Shown: in pieces, positions 9,297 to 17,235 of the stretch | Position numbering within the stretch: the stretch's first letter is position 1 | How the letters are laid out: each line of letters begins with the position of its first letter | Origin: Thiomicrorhabdus sp963677355 | GTDB taxonomy: Bacteria > Pseudomonadota > Gammaproteobacteria > Thiomicrospirales > Thiomicrospiraceae | DNA: 64,000 bases | Assembly (NCBI GenBank): GCA_963677355.2 | Contig: CAXXXQ010000002.1 | Location: 186,001 to 250,000 of the forward strand | Direction: 5' to 3' | Notes under the pieces: generated by a model | What the model was told of the DNA's origin: nothing | The model's input: only the letters and a program-made list of their open reading frames with translations | The model's database searches: none | Made by a program: the position numbers and the translations under genes

Positions 9297-10538
9297 TCAT
9301 TTGGGTAAATCGGGTGGGGAAACATAGCGACTGTATTTGGAAGACAGTGTCAGTAAAAAGGCTTCCAGATCCTTAATTTCCTGTTTAGTGAGATTGAGAG
9401 GTTGAATCAGTGGAGAGAGCTCAGGCTCCCCCGGTTTACGCTTTTTACGGATAGTCATGCCGGCGTTGTACATATTGAGTACGCCGGTTAGAGACGGAAA
9501 TAGTCCGTTGTGCATATACGGGCCGGTATGTTTGAGCTCCCTCAGGCTTGGCGTTTTGAATTTACCTTTATCGGCGGCTTGACCAGTAGTTTCGTACAGG
9601 CCTAGATCTTCATATTTTCTGCCGTAGTAACTTAACCCGGTGTGATGAAACTGATTGTCGCTAAACAGCGGGCCGCTGTGACATTGCATGCAACGTGCTT
9701 TGGTTCTGAACAGATGTAAACCGTGAATTTCCTGTGCATTGAGCTGATCATAGTCGCCTTCGATAAAACGATCGAATCGGGTTGGTTTTGAGATTAGAGT
9801 CATCTCGAAATGAGCTAATGCATCGCCGATATCCAATGCTGAAATTTGGTAATTTTGTGGTTCTTCACCTTTTTGATTGATTTTCCCAACGCTTGTTTCA
9901 GTAACGTGATACAGCTCGGAAAATAGCTCGAGATAACCATCAATGGTGTTTATTTTGTCGACGACTTCTTCCAGGCTGGAATGCATCTCCTTAGGATCCT
10001 GGACAGGCATAAGAGCTTGCTCCTGCAAGGTGTTGGCTCTGCCATCCCAAAACAGGCGTTCTGAAAAAGCGACGTTGTTTAGACTCATCGTATTGCGTTT
10101 ACCTTGCTGTCTCGAATGACCAAATGCGAAACGTCTGCCGTCCGCCCAACCGAGTTGCGGGTCATGGCAAGAAGCGCAGGCAATTTGATTGGATTTGGAG
10201 AGCCGTGGATCGAAGAATAGTTTTTTCCCCAATTCGACTTTTTCTTTGAATTGAGCATCGGCCACAGAAGGAGCTAATTTGAGATTTCTGATTGAGCTAA
10301 GTTCGGTCGGCTTTTCAGTTGTGTCGTAAAGCGTAATAGGCCAGTTTTCTACTGGTTGTTTATAACTTTCTAGCAATTCGCTGAGTTGTGCTGACAGTTC
10401 TGCATGAGAAAGTTTTGTATAAGAGGGAGGGGAATAAGGCTGTTCCGCTTTGTCAGCTTGTGTCTGCGGTACAAAAAAGCACAAGGGCAGGCAAAGTGTG
10501 TATAGCGCAATTTGCAAAAAATGAATTTTAAAGCTCAT
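9297..10538 (-). CDS. Di-haem cytochrome c peroxidase / MauG-like protein
   Basis: A 413-residue exported protein with an N-terminal hydrophobic signal (about 7-28). There are two c-type haem sites: Cys121-x2-Cys124-His125 (CASCH) and Cys283-x2-Cys286-His287 (CMQCH). The spacing and the segments KLFFDPRLS, FWDGRA, HSGPLFSD and TPSLRELKHTGPYMHNG match the bacterial CCP/MauG superfamily. Members either reduce peroxide or, like MauG and MbnH, oxidise residues of a partner protein. Which applies here cannot be told from sequence. It is the first gene behind a promoter with a Fur box and is followed after 28 bp by the large lipoprotein, so the lipoprotein or the TonB receptor could be its partner. 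Confidence 0.92.
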   Translation of the reverse strand: MSFKIHFLQIALYTLCLPLCFFVPQTQADKAEQPYSPPSYTKLSHAELSAQLSELLESYKQPVENWPITLYDTTEKPTELSSIRNLKLAPSVADAQFKEKVELGKKLFFDPRLSKSNQIACASCHDPQLGWADGRRFAFGHSRQQGKRNTMSLNNVAFSERLFWDGRANTLQEQALMPVQDPKEMHSSLEEVVDKINTIDGYLELFSELYHVTETSVGKINQKGEEPQNYQISALDIGDALAHFEMTLISKPTRFDRFIEGDYDQLNAQEIHGLHLFRTKARCMQCHSGPLFSDNQFHHTGLSYYGRKYEDLGLYETTGQAADKGKFKTPSLRELKHTGPYMHNGLFPSLTGVLNMYNAGMTIRKKRKPGEPELSPLIQPLNLTKQEIKDLEAFLLTLSSKYSRYVSPPDLPK

Positions 10539-10570
10539 GTAGAAACTGTAAGAGTAGTTATAAAATTAAG

Positions 10571-10603
10571 ATAAATTATAATCATTATCATTTACATCAT
10601 CAA
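10571..10603 (-). promoter_or_regulatory. Promoter with overlapping Fur box upstream of the peroxidase/TonB cluster
   Basis: On the minus strand there is a -35 hexamer TTGATG (10598-10603), a 17-base spacer and a perfect -10 TATAAT (10575-10580). The 19-base window 10571-10589 matches the Fur consensus GATAATGATAATCATTATC at 15 of 19 positions and overlaps the -10 and spacer, the geometry of classical Fur repression. The -10 lies about 37 bases before the ATG at 10538. Matches were counted by eye. Confidence 0.8.
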
Positions 10604-10846
10604 TAAAAAAGGTGGAAAAAACAAATTTGTCAAAAGTAAATAGATGTAATTGTCTGATATAAAAGGAAAAAATTAATTTGTTAATTTTCTATGTACGGTG
10701 TTTATTGGATCGAAAGAAAGTCATTTGTGTTACTTTACCTGTGCATCATAAAAATGTGAGGCTCAGGTTCGCTGCTTGAATGGCAGGAGGAGGGAAGGTA
10801 TTCAGATAGTTTGATTATTTTCGTAAACCGGACTTATCAAGTTAGT
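10604..10846. other. Intergenic stretch with no gene recognised
   Basis: AT-rich spacer between the Fur-box promoter and the small membrane protein gene. Reading all frames gives only very short open frames. A GGAGGAGGGAAGG purine run near 10785-10797 resembles a ribosome-binding site but no reasonable frame follows it. No clear terminator was seen. Confidence 0.5.
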
Positions 10847-11104
10847 TTATTCTTTATCCTTTTGATCGTGATCCCGTTCGGTGCGAACGTCTTGCCATAG
10901 ATTGAAAGCATAGCTGATCAGGCCGAAAGCAAGGATCCACCAGCCGATCGAAACAATCGTATCTGACATATCCGAGGCTTGTTCCTTAGCGGTGATTAGA
11001 GTGATCCAGTAAGGTGAGTAGGCCATCCCGATACCTATTATGATGAATAAGCGAGTAATCCATTTTCGCTGCGATTCGTTTATTTTTAAAATTAGCTGGA
11101 GCAT
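10847..11104 (-). CDS. Small two-helix membrane protein, unknown function
   Basis: An 85-residue protein with two predicted membrane segments (about 17-36, IIIGIGMAYSPYWITLI, and 48-66, VSIGWWILAFGLISYAFNL) and a charged C-terminal tail (RTERDHDQKDKE), so both ends are probably cytoplasmic. No family recognised. The start ATG has only a weak Shine-Dalgarno sequence. It stands alone between the peroxidase cluster and a GGDEF gene. The membrane pattern supports a real gene, but there is no functional clue. Confidence 0.55.
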   Translation of the reverse strand: MLQLILKINESQRKWITRLFIIIGIGMAYSPYWITLITAKEQASDMSDTIVSIGWWILAFGLISYAFNLWQDVRTERDHDQKDKE

Positions 11105-11383
11105 AAGGTCTGAATCTATCTAATTGGTTTTAATGATAGGTCAGTATAGAGTATCTACATTCATTTAGGGATATTGCTCAAAGATCGCGACCCCATTTTG
11201 CGAATGATTTTCGAAAAACTATTCTGAAAACGAAGAAATAGTTAACGTGGAAAAACGCTTTAAATATCAATTGTTGTCATATTTCAATTCATTTCTTGTC
11301 TAACTTTTTGTTTGAAAAATACGTATCTTCAATTAATATCTAAATATAAATGAGTGCATTTCCATTTAGAGAGGTTGTTTCAT

Positions 11384-12979
11384 ATGGTGGAGAAGAAGGT
11401 TGAAAAGTACTTTGATACTCATAGAAAACAGCATGTTTATGAAATGGTATTAAGCTTTCTTAGCCTGTTTTTGATCTTGGTCATCGTTTCTGCCGGCTCT
11501 TATCTTTATTTGACTGAAAAACGCGAGATTAGCGAAACTCTAGAAAACAACTACAAAAAAGATCAACTTTATTCTCAGCTTCTCTATCATGCCGGTTATG
11601 GCGGTTATATCCACAATTTTAAGAATATTGTTTTAAGAAATGACGCTAAACTTTTACCCATCATTAAAATACAACAACAGAATATTCTGACTCTACTTAA
11701 AGATATTCAAAATTTGGAATCCGACCCGGAAGACAAAAAGAAATTGGTTCTGATTGAGCTGACTTTTAAAGAATATTTTTCAAAACACCCGATTCTTGAA
11801 AATGCCATTGAAAGAAATTGGGCACCTAGCCAGACAGACAAATTTGTGAAAGTAGACGATTCGAGTGCTTTGATTTCGATGATTGCGCTTAATGCACAGA
11901 ATCGTGAGCGAATGGGACAAGCCATCGAACGTAATGCACAATACATTGAAAGTTTAGGTCAGTTAATTTTTATTTCTTTGATGCTGCTGTTAGTGATTGC
12001 CACTATTTCAATTCTGATTAAACATCGGATTCTACAGCTGCACCGAAACAGTATCGAATTGTCTCATGACTTGTCTTTTTATAAGAATTTTTATGTCGGT
12101 GCTTTGGATAGTATCCAGGACAGTGTCATCATCACCGATAAAGATGGTGTGATTGAAGAGTGCAACCGGCATGCTCTGGTGTTTTTTGAATATTCAAAAT
12201 ACGAGATGTGCGGACAAAATGTTACTTTTTTAATGCCGGATATGGAATATAAACTTAATCACAACGCCTATATGAAATCTTCGGCAATGAAAACAAAAGT
12301 GCTGAACTCAGGGAGAGACTTGGAAATTGTCACTAAGTCGGGACAAATTATTCCGGTTAAAATCACGGTCACTCCTTTTAATACCGAAAAAGGGGTTAAG
12401 TTTATCGGTTTGATTCACGATGCTCGCAAAGAGATCGAATATATCAATAATCTAAGAGAATCTTTAGAAGCGCATAAACATAAAGCCAATACAGATTTTC
12501 TGACCCAGGTATTGAATAGAAGCGGCTTTTATAGCTCTTCAGAACCGTTAATGGCGCTGTCTTTAAGAAACCAAAAAGCCGTTAGCGTTATTTTGGCAGA
12601 TATTGATTATTTTAAACAGATTAATGATCAATTCGGGCATCAGTCTGGAGATATCGTTTTGCAGAAAATCGCGGCAATTCTAAAAGATATTAGCAGAAAA
12701 GAGGATTTGGTTGCTCGATGGGGTGGGGAAGAATTTGTTTTTCTTCTATATGATACTAACAAGAGGTATGCGCTTGAGGTTGCCGAGCGTTTGAAACGTT
12801 CCGTTGAATTAATGAAAATCAAAGAGGGAGATTCGGTGATTGATCCGACAATCAGTTTGGGCTTGGTGACGATAGATTGCGTGGAACCGGAGACGATTCT
12901 TGACGAAGTGATTAAAAAAGCCGATGAAGCCTTATATAGAGCCAAAGAAAAAGGCAGGAACCGTATAGAAGTGGCCTAA
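11384..12979 (+). CDS. Membrane PAS-GGDEF diguanylate cyclase
   Basis: A 531-residue sensor that should make c-di-GMP from two GTP. Order: a membrane segment (about 20-40), a periplasmic helical sensor region to about 185, a second membrane segment (about 190-212), a PAS domain (about 235-350, SVIITDKDGVIEECN) and a GGDEF domain with DIDYFKQIND. The active loop GGEEF is at 447-451 and an RxxD inhibitory site (RKED, 438-441) lies exactly five residues before it, so the cyclase looks active and product-inhibited. The ATG at 11384 was chosen because AGAGAGG lies about 10 bases upstream; a longer frame begins with GTG at 11354. Monocistronic. Confidence 0.88.
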   Translation: MVEKKVEKYFDTHRKQHVYEMVLSFLSLFLILVIVSAGSYLYLTEKREISETLENNYKKDQLYSQLLYHAGYGGYIHNFKNIVLRNDAKLLPIIKIQQQNILTLLKDIQNLESDPEDKKKLVLIELTFKEYFSKHPILENAIERNWAPSQTDKFVKVDDSSALISMIALNAQNRERMGQAIERNAQYIESLGQLIFISLMLLLVIATISILIKHRILQLHRNSIELSHDLSFYKNFYVGALDSIQDSVIITDKDGVIEECNRHALVFFEYSKYEMCGQNVTFLMPDMEYKLNHNAYMKSSAMKTKVLNSGRDLEIVTKSGQIIPVKITVTPFNTEKGVKFIGLIHDARKEIEYINNLRESLEAHKHKANTDFLTQVLNRSGFYSSSEPLMALSLRNQKAVSVILADIDYFKQINDQFGHQSGDIVLQKIAAILKDISRKEDLVARWGGEEFVFLLYDTNKRYALEVAERLKRSVELMKIKEGDSVIDPTISLGLVTIDCVEPETILDEVIKKADEALYRAKEKGRNRIEVA

Positions 12980-13003
12980 TGTGGCCTTAATACGGTTGCT
13001 GCC
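12953..13003 (+). terminator. Long hairpin spanning the stop codon of the GGDEF gene
   Basis: Arms 12953-12966 and 12990-13003 pair at 13 of 14 positions (one G-G mismatch at 12958/12998). The 23-base loop holds the TAA stop (12977-12979) and two self-complementary GGCC words. An AT-rich, T-rich stretch follows from 13004. It may end transcription of the GGDEF gene, but the T run is not immediately adjacent, so a structural or RNA-stability role is also possible. Confidence 0.5.
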
Positions 13004-13037
13004 TAAAAATTTAATTTTTTTAACTTAAATCACGCTT

Positions 13038-13184
13038 TTAGTGACGACGTTTTTTCTGTTCGATTTCCAAAGCGATCATCTCTTTTAACAATTCCGATGC
13101 ATGATATTCATCGTGCTGGAGGTTCGCTTTTAACAGCTCTTTCCATGTCTTGTTAAGCTTTTTTTCTAACTTAGAACTTTCCAT
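13038..13184 (-). CDS. Small charged ORF of 48 residues, unknown function
   Basis: ATG at 13184 to TAA at 13038 gives a 48-residue protein, rich in Lys, Glu and Leu and predicted to be one or two helices (MESSKLEKKLNK at the start, IEQKKRRH at the end). A GGAG Shine-Dalgarno lies 6 bases before the ATG on the minus strand. The reading frame, the ribosome-binding site and the absence of any other gene in this 349-base gap support it. It resembles short cytosolic proteins of unknown role; no family recognised. Confidence 0.55.
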   Translation of the reverse strand: MESSKLEKKLNKTWKELLKANLQHDEYHASELLKEMIALEIEQKKRRH

Positions 13185-13328
13185 ACCAAACTCCATTTAC
13201 TCTGTAGTTTGGTAATATATTATTACCTTTTTATATAAAAGTCAAACTTATAATCACTAATCAATTATTTGAATATAAAATATAAAAATACTCTAAGTAA
13301 TGTTTATAACCATATGAAAAATAATAAT

Positions 13329-15836
13329 TTAGTTCTGTGCCAAGAATTTTTTAAGTTCTTGAGGGCTTTTTCTTAAATAAGAGAGCTGCGTCACTAGGCC
13401 AATCATGAAAAATAATCCGCTACCGATGAGCATGCTTAATAGCCATAGGCTTAGGTCAACTTGCGGCGTCATGTTAAGAATGAATAAACTGATTAAAAAG
13501 CTGGCAAACTGCGCAAGACTGGCGGCAAAAAGTCCGGCTAACCCACCCAGAAAAAAGAATTCAGTCAGTCCGATTTTAATGATTTCGCTATTCTGTGCGC
13601 CAATCGTTCTCAGCAATAGCCAGCTTTGAATTCGTGATTGTTGGCTGGCGAGTGTTGCGGTAAAGAGCACCACAATACTAGCTAACAGGGTAAATCCATA
13701 CAGGGCTGAAACGGCCCAGCCCGCTTGATTCATGATGTCTTGGATTTGTTGAATGATTTTGCGGACATCAAATAATAAAACACCGGGTGTCTGCTGAGCT
13801 AGTTGTTTAGTCAATTGGTTGGCTAGATCCGTCTCTTGGTCATTTTTCTGTTCCGGTAATAAGAAATTGTTCAGATAAGTAATCGGTAGAGTCTGCCCTG
13901 CAACCGGTTCGATAATAAAGAAGAAATTCAGCTGAAAACTCTGCCATTGCACCTCACGAATACTGCCAATTTGGTAACGGTAATTTTGTCCCGAAATGGA
14001 AAAGTCCAGAACATCGCCTAATTTCAATCCGAACAGTTCGGCAATTCCTTTCTCGACAGAGACCGCCGGGAAATCCATTGTTGAACGATTCAATTGAGCG
14101 ATGATTTGATTGTGATTCGGAATGTGCTCGAGTACGGCAATATTAGCCTCCCTTCTCAGCAGGCGCTTAGCTCTATCCGAATCGAGTTGACCGGTGTCGA
14201 TTTCCTGTTGATTGACTTTAACCAAGCGCCCTCGAACCATCGGAGCTTCGGTTTTGTTTTTGACCGGAGTTAACAGTTGGTCGACGGTGGCTTTCTGATC
14301 CGGTTGGATATTGACCGTGAACGCATTCGGCGTGTTTTCAGGCAGTGACGCTTGCCAGTTTTGAATTAGATCCTGGCGGACAAAGGTCATCAACATCAAC
14401 ACAAACAGAACCATGCCAACCGAAATAAGCTGGATTTTAACCAGCCCGGGCTCTTTATTAATATTGGACAGCGCGATCTTGAACCAGCCTTTGGATGAGT
14501 GTTGCAAATATCCCAGGAACTTCAGCAATAGATAAGCAACGGCATAGAGTATCAGGCTGGAAATAATAATGCCCAGTACGATCCAGTGCAGATGATGTAC
14601 GTTGAGCATGACACTGATCAGTCCGATCAGCAGCAGAAAACTGATCAACCAATGACGATTTTGGCTCTGATCCGGTACGGCTTTGAGGATGTTCATCGGC
14701 GAGGTTTTCACTGCACTGAAAAAAGCTTGCCATGCAAAGGTCCACAATACCAAAATTCCGCTGATAAAACCGATGGACAAAGCACTATAGGGTTTTGCAA
14801 TCACGAGGGGGCTAAAATAATCTTCCAACAGGGGTAACAGACTCAGACTGATCAGATAACCGAGGGCGACACCGATCAAACTGCTGAATACCGCGATCCA
14901 GCTCATTTGGAAGGCAAATAAACGGTTCATTTTGCTGTTATGTGCGCCAAAAGCACGCATCAGTGCGATACTCTGTTTCCAGCGCGACAGGTAGAAGCGG
15001 CTGGCGATCAGTATCGACATGCCGGCAACCAAGACCGCCGAAAGGGCGGATAAGTCGAGAAATAACCAAGCGGTGTCTAGAGACTGGCCTAAATCTTCCG
15101 AAGGAGCCTCTGCCGAGAATACTTGCCAAGCGGCGTTATTTTCTTGCTCAATGCGTTTGGCAAATTGTTGAACGGTTTTTTTATCGCCAGCCACGCTAAG
15201 GCTATAGTTCACCCGGCTACCCGGTCCCATTAGGCCAAGCTGTTTGAGCTCTTCCAGTTGGATCAAAATGTGCGGAGCGATATTGGATAGCGGGTTAACC
15301 AAAGTGTTGCCTTGCAAGCTGCCGGCAAGTTTAAAAGAGCGTGTTCCCAGAGTGATTTGACTGTTTTCGTTGAGTGATAGCAGAGAGATCAAGCCGGGAT
15401 CAACCCAAACGCTGTCAGCTTTAAGCGGCTGGAAAGGGATGATTGAACTCGCTTGCAGTTTGCCTCTCAGGGGTTCGGGGTTGGAGACGCCTTTTAAATT
15501 AACCAGTTGAAAATGGTTTTCTCCCTGCTGATCCGTAGTAAGAGCCATAGTCACCACTGAAAGGGTAGTCGAGGTTTGCAAACCGACTTGTTCCGCTAAT
15601 TCTTGCCATTTGCTGTCAATCGGACGCGAGCTTTGGATGACAAAGTCGGCGCCCAGCGACTCCGAAGCTTTTCTCAACATACTTTGTTGAACGGACTCTC
15701 CCAGATGTTTGACGACGGTGACGGTTGCGCTGGCAATGATGATGGCGATCATCAACCAAATCCAGTCACCTTTTTTTAAACTACGAAAAAACCATTTTGA
15801 AGCGGTGGCGGCTTCCTGTATCAGTATCGATTTCAT
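13329..15836 (-). CDS. ybbP: ABC transporter permease, YbbP/FtsX-MacB superfamily
   Basis: An 835-residue inner-membrane protein with an N-terminal helix (about 27-46), a large periplasmic domain, a block of helices in the middle (about 245-460), a second periplasmic domain and three C-terminal helices. This is the duplicated FtsX layout of YbbP (about 804 residues in E. coli). Such permeases are mechanotransmission-type or lipoprotein/lysophospholipid-related rather than classical exporters. The ATG at 15836 lies one base beyond the ybbA stop (15838-15840), so the pair is coupled; the longer frame to 15917 would overlap ybbA and was rejected. It partners the YbbA ATPase and lies near a TesA-like esterase, a conserved trio. 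Confidence 0.88.
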   Translation of the reverse strand: MKSILIQEAATASKWFFRSLKKGDWIWLMIAIIIASATVTVVKHLGESVQQSMLRKASESLGADFVIQSSRPIDSKWQELAEQVGLQTSTTLSVVTMALTTDQQGENHFQLVNLKGVSNPEPLRGKLQASSIIPFQPLKADSVWVDPGLISLLSLNENSQITLGTRSFKLAGSLQGNTLVNPLSNIAPHILIQLEELKQLGLMGPGSRVNYSLSVAGDKKTVQQFAKRIEQENNAAWQVFSAEAPSEDLGQSLDTAWLFLDLSALSAVLVAGMSILIASRFYLSRWKQSIALMRAFGAHNSKMNRLFAFQMSWIAVFSSLIGVALGYLISLSLLPLLEDYFSPLVIAKPYSALSIGFISGILVLWTFAWQAFFSAVKTSPMNILKAVPDQSQNRHWLISFLLLIGLISVMLNVHHLHWIVLGIIISSLILYAVAYLLLKFLGYLQHSSKGWFKIALSNINKEPGLVKIQLISVGMVLFVLMLMTFVRQDLIQNWQASLPENTPNAFTVNIQPDQKATVDQLLTPVKNKTEAPMVRGRLVKVNQQEIDTGQLDSDRAKRLLRREANIAVLEHIPNHNQIIAQLNRSTMDFPAVSVEKGIAELFGLKLGDVLDFSISGQNYRYQIGSIREVQWQSFQLNFFFIIEPVAGQTLPITYLNNFLLPEQKNDQETDLANQLTKQLAQQTPGVLLFDVRKIIQQIQDIMNQAGWAVSALYGFTLLASIVVLFTATLASQQSRIQSWLLLRTIGAQNSEIIKIGLTEFFFLGGLAGLFAASLAQFASFLISLFILNMTPQVDLSLWLLSMLIGSGLFFMIGLVTQLSYLRKSPQELKKFLAQN

Positions 15837-15837
15837 A

Positions 15838-16533
15838 TTATTGCTCAACCAGTTGACCATGTTTGAGTTGTAGTACCCGCTGGCAGTTTCGTGCAAATTG
15901 TGCATCGTGGGTGACAAGAATCAAGGTGGTTTGCAAGTTTTGGTTTAATTCAAAAAGCAGAGTTTGAATTTGTATTGCGGTTTCTTCATCCAGATTTCCG
16001 GTCGGTTCGTCGGCAAACAGAATCTTCGGTTCGGTGACAAAGGCTCGAGCGATGGCAACACGCTGTTGTTCGCCTCCGGAAAGTTCCGCTGGACGGTGCG
16101 TGGCGCGATGTGCCAAGCCGACTTTATTTAAGGCGTCCAGCGCTTTTTCTTTGGCATTCTCCATTTGGAACAGTTCCAGCGGCATTAAAATATTCTCCAG
16201 AGCGGTCATACTTGGCATGAGCTGAAAATTCTGGAAGATAAAGCCGATCTGTTTGGCGCGGATTTTTGCACGCTGATCCTCACTACTACGAGTCAGGTCA
16301 TGATTTAGCAGAGTGATTTGTCCTTCGGAAGGATTTTCCAATCCGGCCATAATCGAAAGCAGGGTGGATTTTCCCGAACCCGAACGGCCGATGATGGCGA
16401 TCATTTCTTGTGGCTGGACACTTAGGTTGCAGCCTTTTAATATATCCAAAACACCCTCGTCGGAAGGAACATGATAATGCACATCTCGCAATTCAATGAT
16501 TGGTTGGTTGGTCTTTTTGTCCAAAGTAGTCAC
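15838..16533 (-). CDS. ybbA: ABC transporter ATP-binding protein, YbbA/LolD type
   Basis: A 231-residue ATPase with Walker A GRSGSGKST (about 50-58), Q-loop FQNFQLMP, signature LSGGEQQRVAIARA (about 147-160) and Walker B ILFADEPTGNLDE. The family is MacB/LolD/YbbA, and linkage to a YbbP permease and a divergent TesA esterase identifies YbbA. The start is GTG at 16533 with a poor Shine-Dalgarno sequence; no ATG fits better. Its 5' end overlaps the longest frame of the divergent esterase by 63 bases. Confidence 0.9.
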   Translation of the reverse strand: MTTLDKKTNQPIIELRDVHYHVPSDEGVLDILKGCNLSVQPQEMIAIIGRSGSGKSTLLSIMAGLENPSEGQITLLNHDLTRSSEDQRAKIRAKQIGFIFQNFQLMPSMTALENILMPLELFQMENAKEKALDALNKVGLAHRATHRPAELSGGEQQRVAIARAFVTEPKILFADEPTGNLDEETAIQIQTLLFELNQNLQTTLILVTHDAQFARNCQRVLQLKHGQLVEQ

Positions 16534-17226
16534 CGCTTATTCAATCGTAAATGGGCTCTATTGAGCCCGGTTTTTATTTGTTTGATATTACTGAATCCTA
16601 GTCTAAGCCAAGCGCAACCGCAAGTGGCCGAATATGAACAAAAGGTGACTGACTTGTCCGCCGCCGTGCACATGGAAAAAAAAGTCTTGGTGATGGGCGA
16701 TAGTTTAAGTGCGGCTTACGGGATTGATGCGGAAAAAGGTTGGGTTAGTCTGCTTGCGCAACACAATCCGACACTTAAAGTGGTGAATGCCAGTATTAGC
16801 GGTGAAACGACTTCCGGGGGCAAGCAGCGTTTAGCGGCGTTACTGGACAAGCACCAACCGGATGTCATGATCTTGGAATTGGGCGCCAATGATGCATTGC
16901 GCGGACAGAATTTAAATGTCACGCAAGCGAATTTGCAATATATGATCGAGGCTTGCCAAAGTAGAGAGGCCGGGTGTCGGGTTATTTTGTTTGGGGTGCA
17001 GTTGCCGACCAATTACGGACCGGCGTATGATGCACTGTTTCAAAAAATGTATCGTGATTTAGCGGAAAAAAACAATCTATTGTTTGATCCGTTCTTTATC
17101 GAACCGGTTGCACTGGATCCGGATCTGATGCAGGAAGATGGTTTGCACCCCAATGCAGCTGCTCAACCGATGATTCTTGAACGGATCTTACCGCTAATTC
17201 AGCAAGCTACCGGCGTAGAACCGTAA
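16471..17226 (+). CDS. tesA: TesA-like SGNH esterase / arylesterase (periplasmic)
   Basis: A GDSL/SGNH hydrolase. Block I is VLVMGDSLSAAYG (catalytic Ser), block II SISGETTSGG, block III LGANDALRG and block V DGLHPNAAAQ (catalytic Asp and His). E. coli TesA is a periplasmic thioesterase, protease I and lysophospholipase L1. A hydrophobic export segment (LLSPVFICLILLNPSLSQA) lies about 30-48 residues into the longest frame of 251 residues, which makes this start uncertain; the mature domain begins near VLVMGDS. Divergent from ybbAP, the usual arrangement, suggesting shared work on lysophospholipids or acyl chains (inference). Confidence 0.88.
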   Translation: MIMHISQFNDWLVGLFVQSSHRLFNRKWALLSPVFICLILLNPSLSQAQPQVAEYEQKVTDLSAAVHMEKKVLVMGDSLSAAYGIDAEKGWVSLLAQHNPTLKVVNASISGETTSGGKQRLAALLDKHQPDVMILELGANDALRGQNLNVTQANLQYMIEACQSREAGCRVILFGVQLPTNYGPAYDALFQKMYRDLAEKNNLLFDPFFIEPVALDPDLMQEDGLHPNAAAQPMILERILPLIQQATGVEP

Positions 17227-17235
17227 TTTTTTAGA

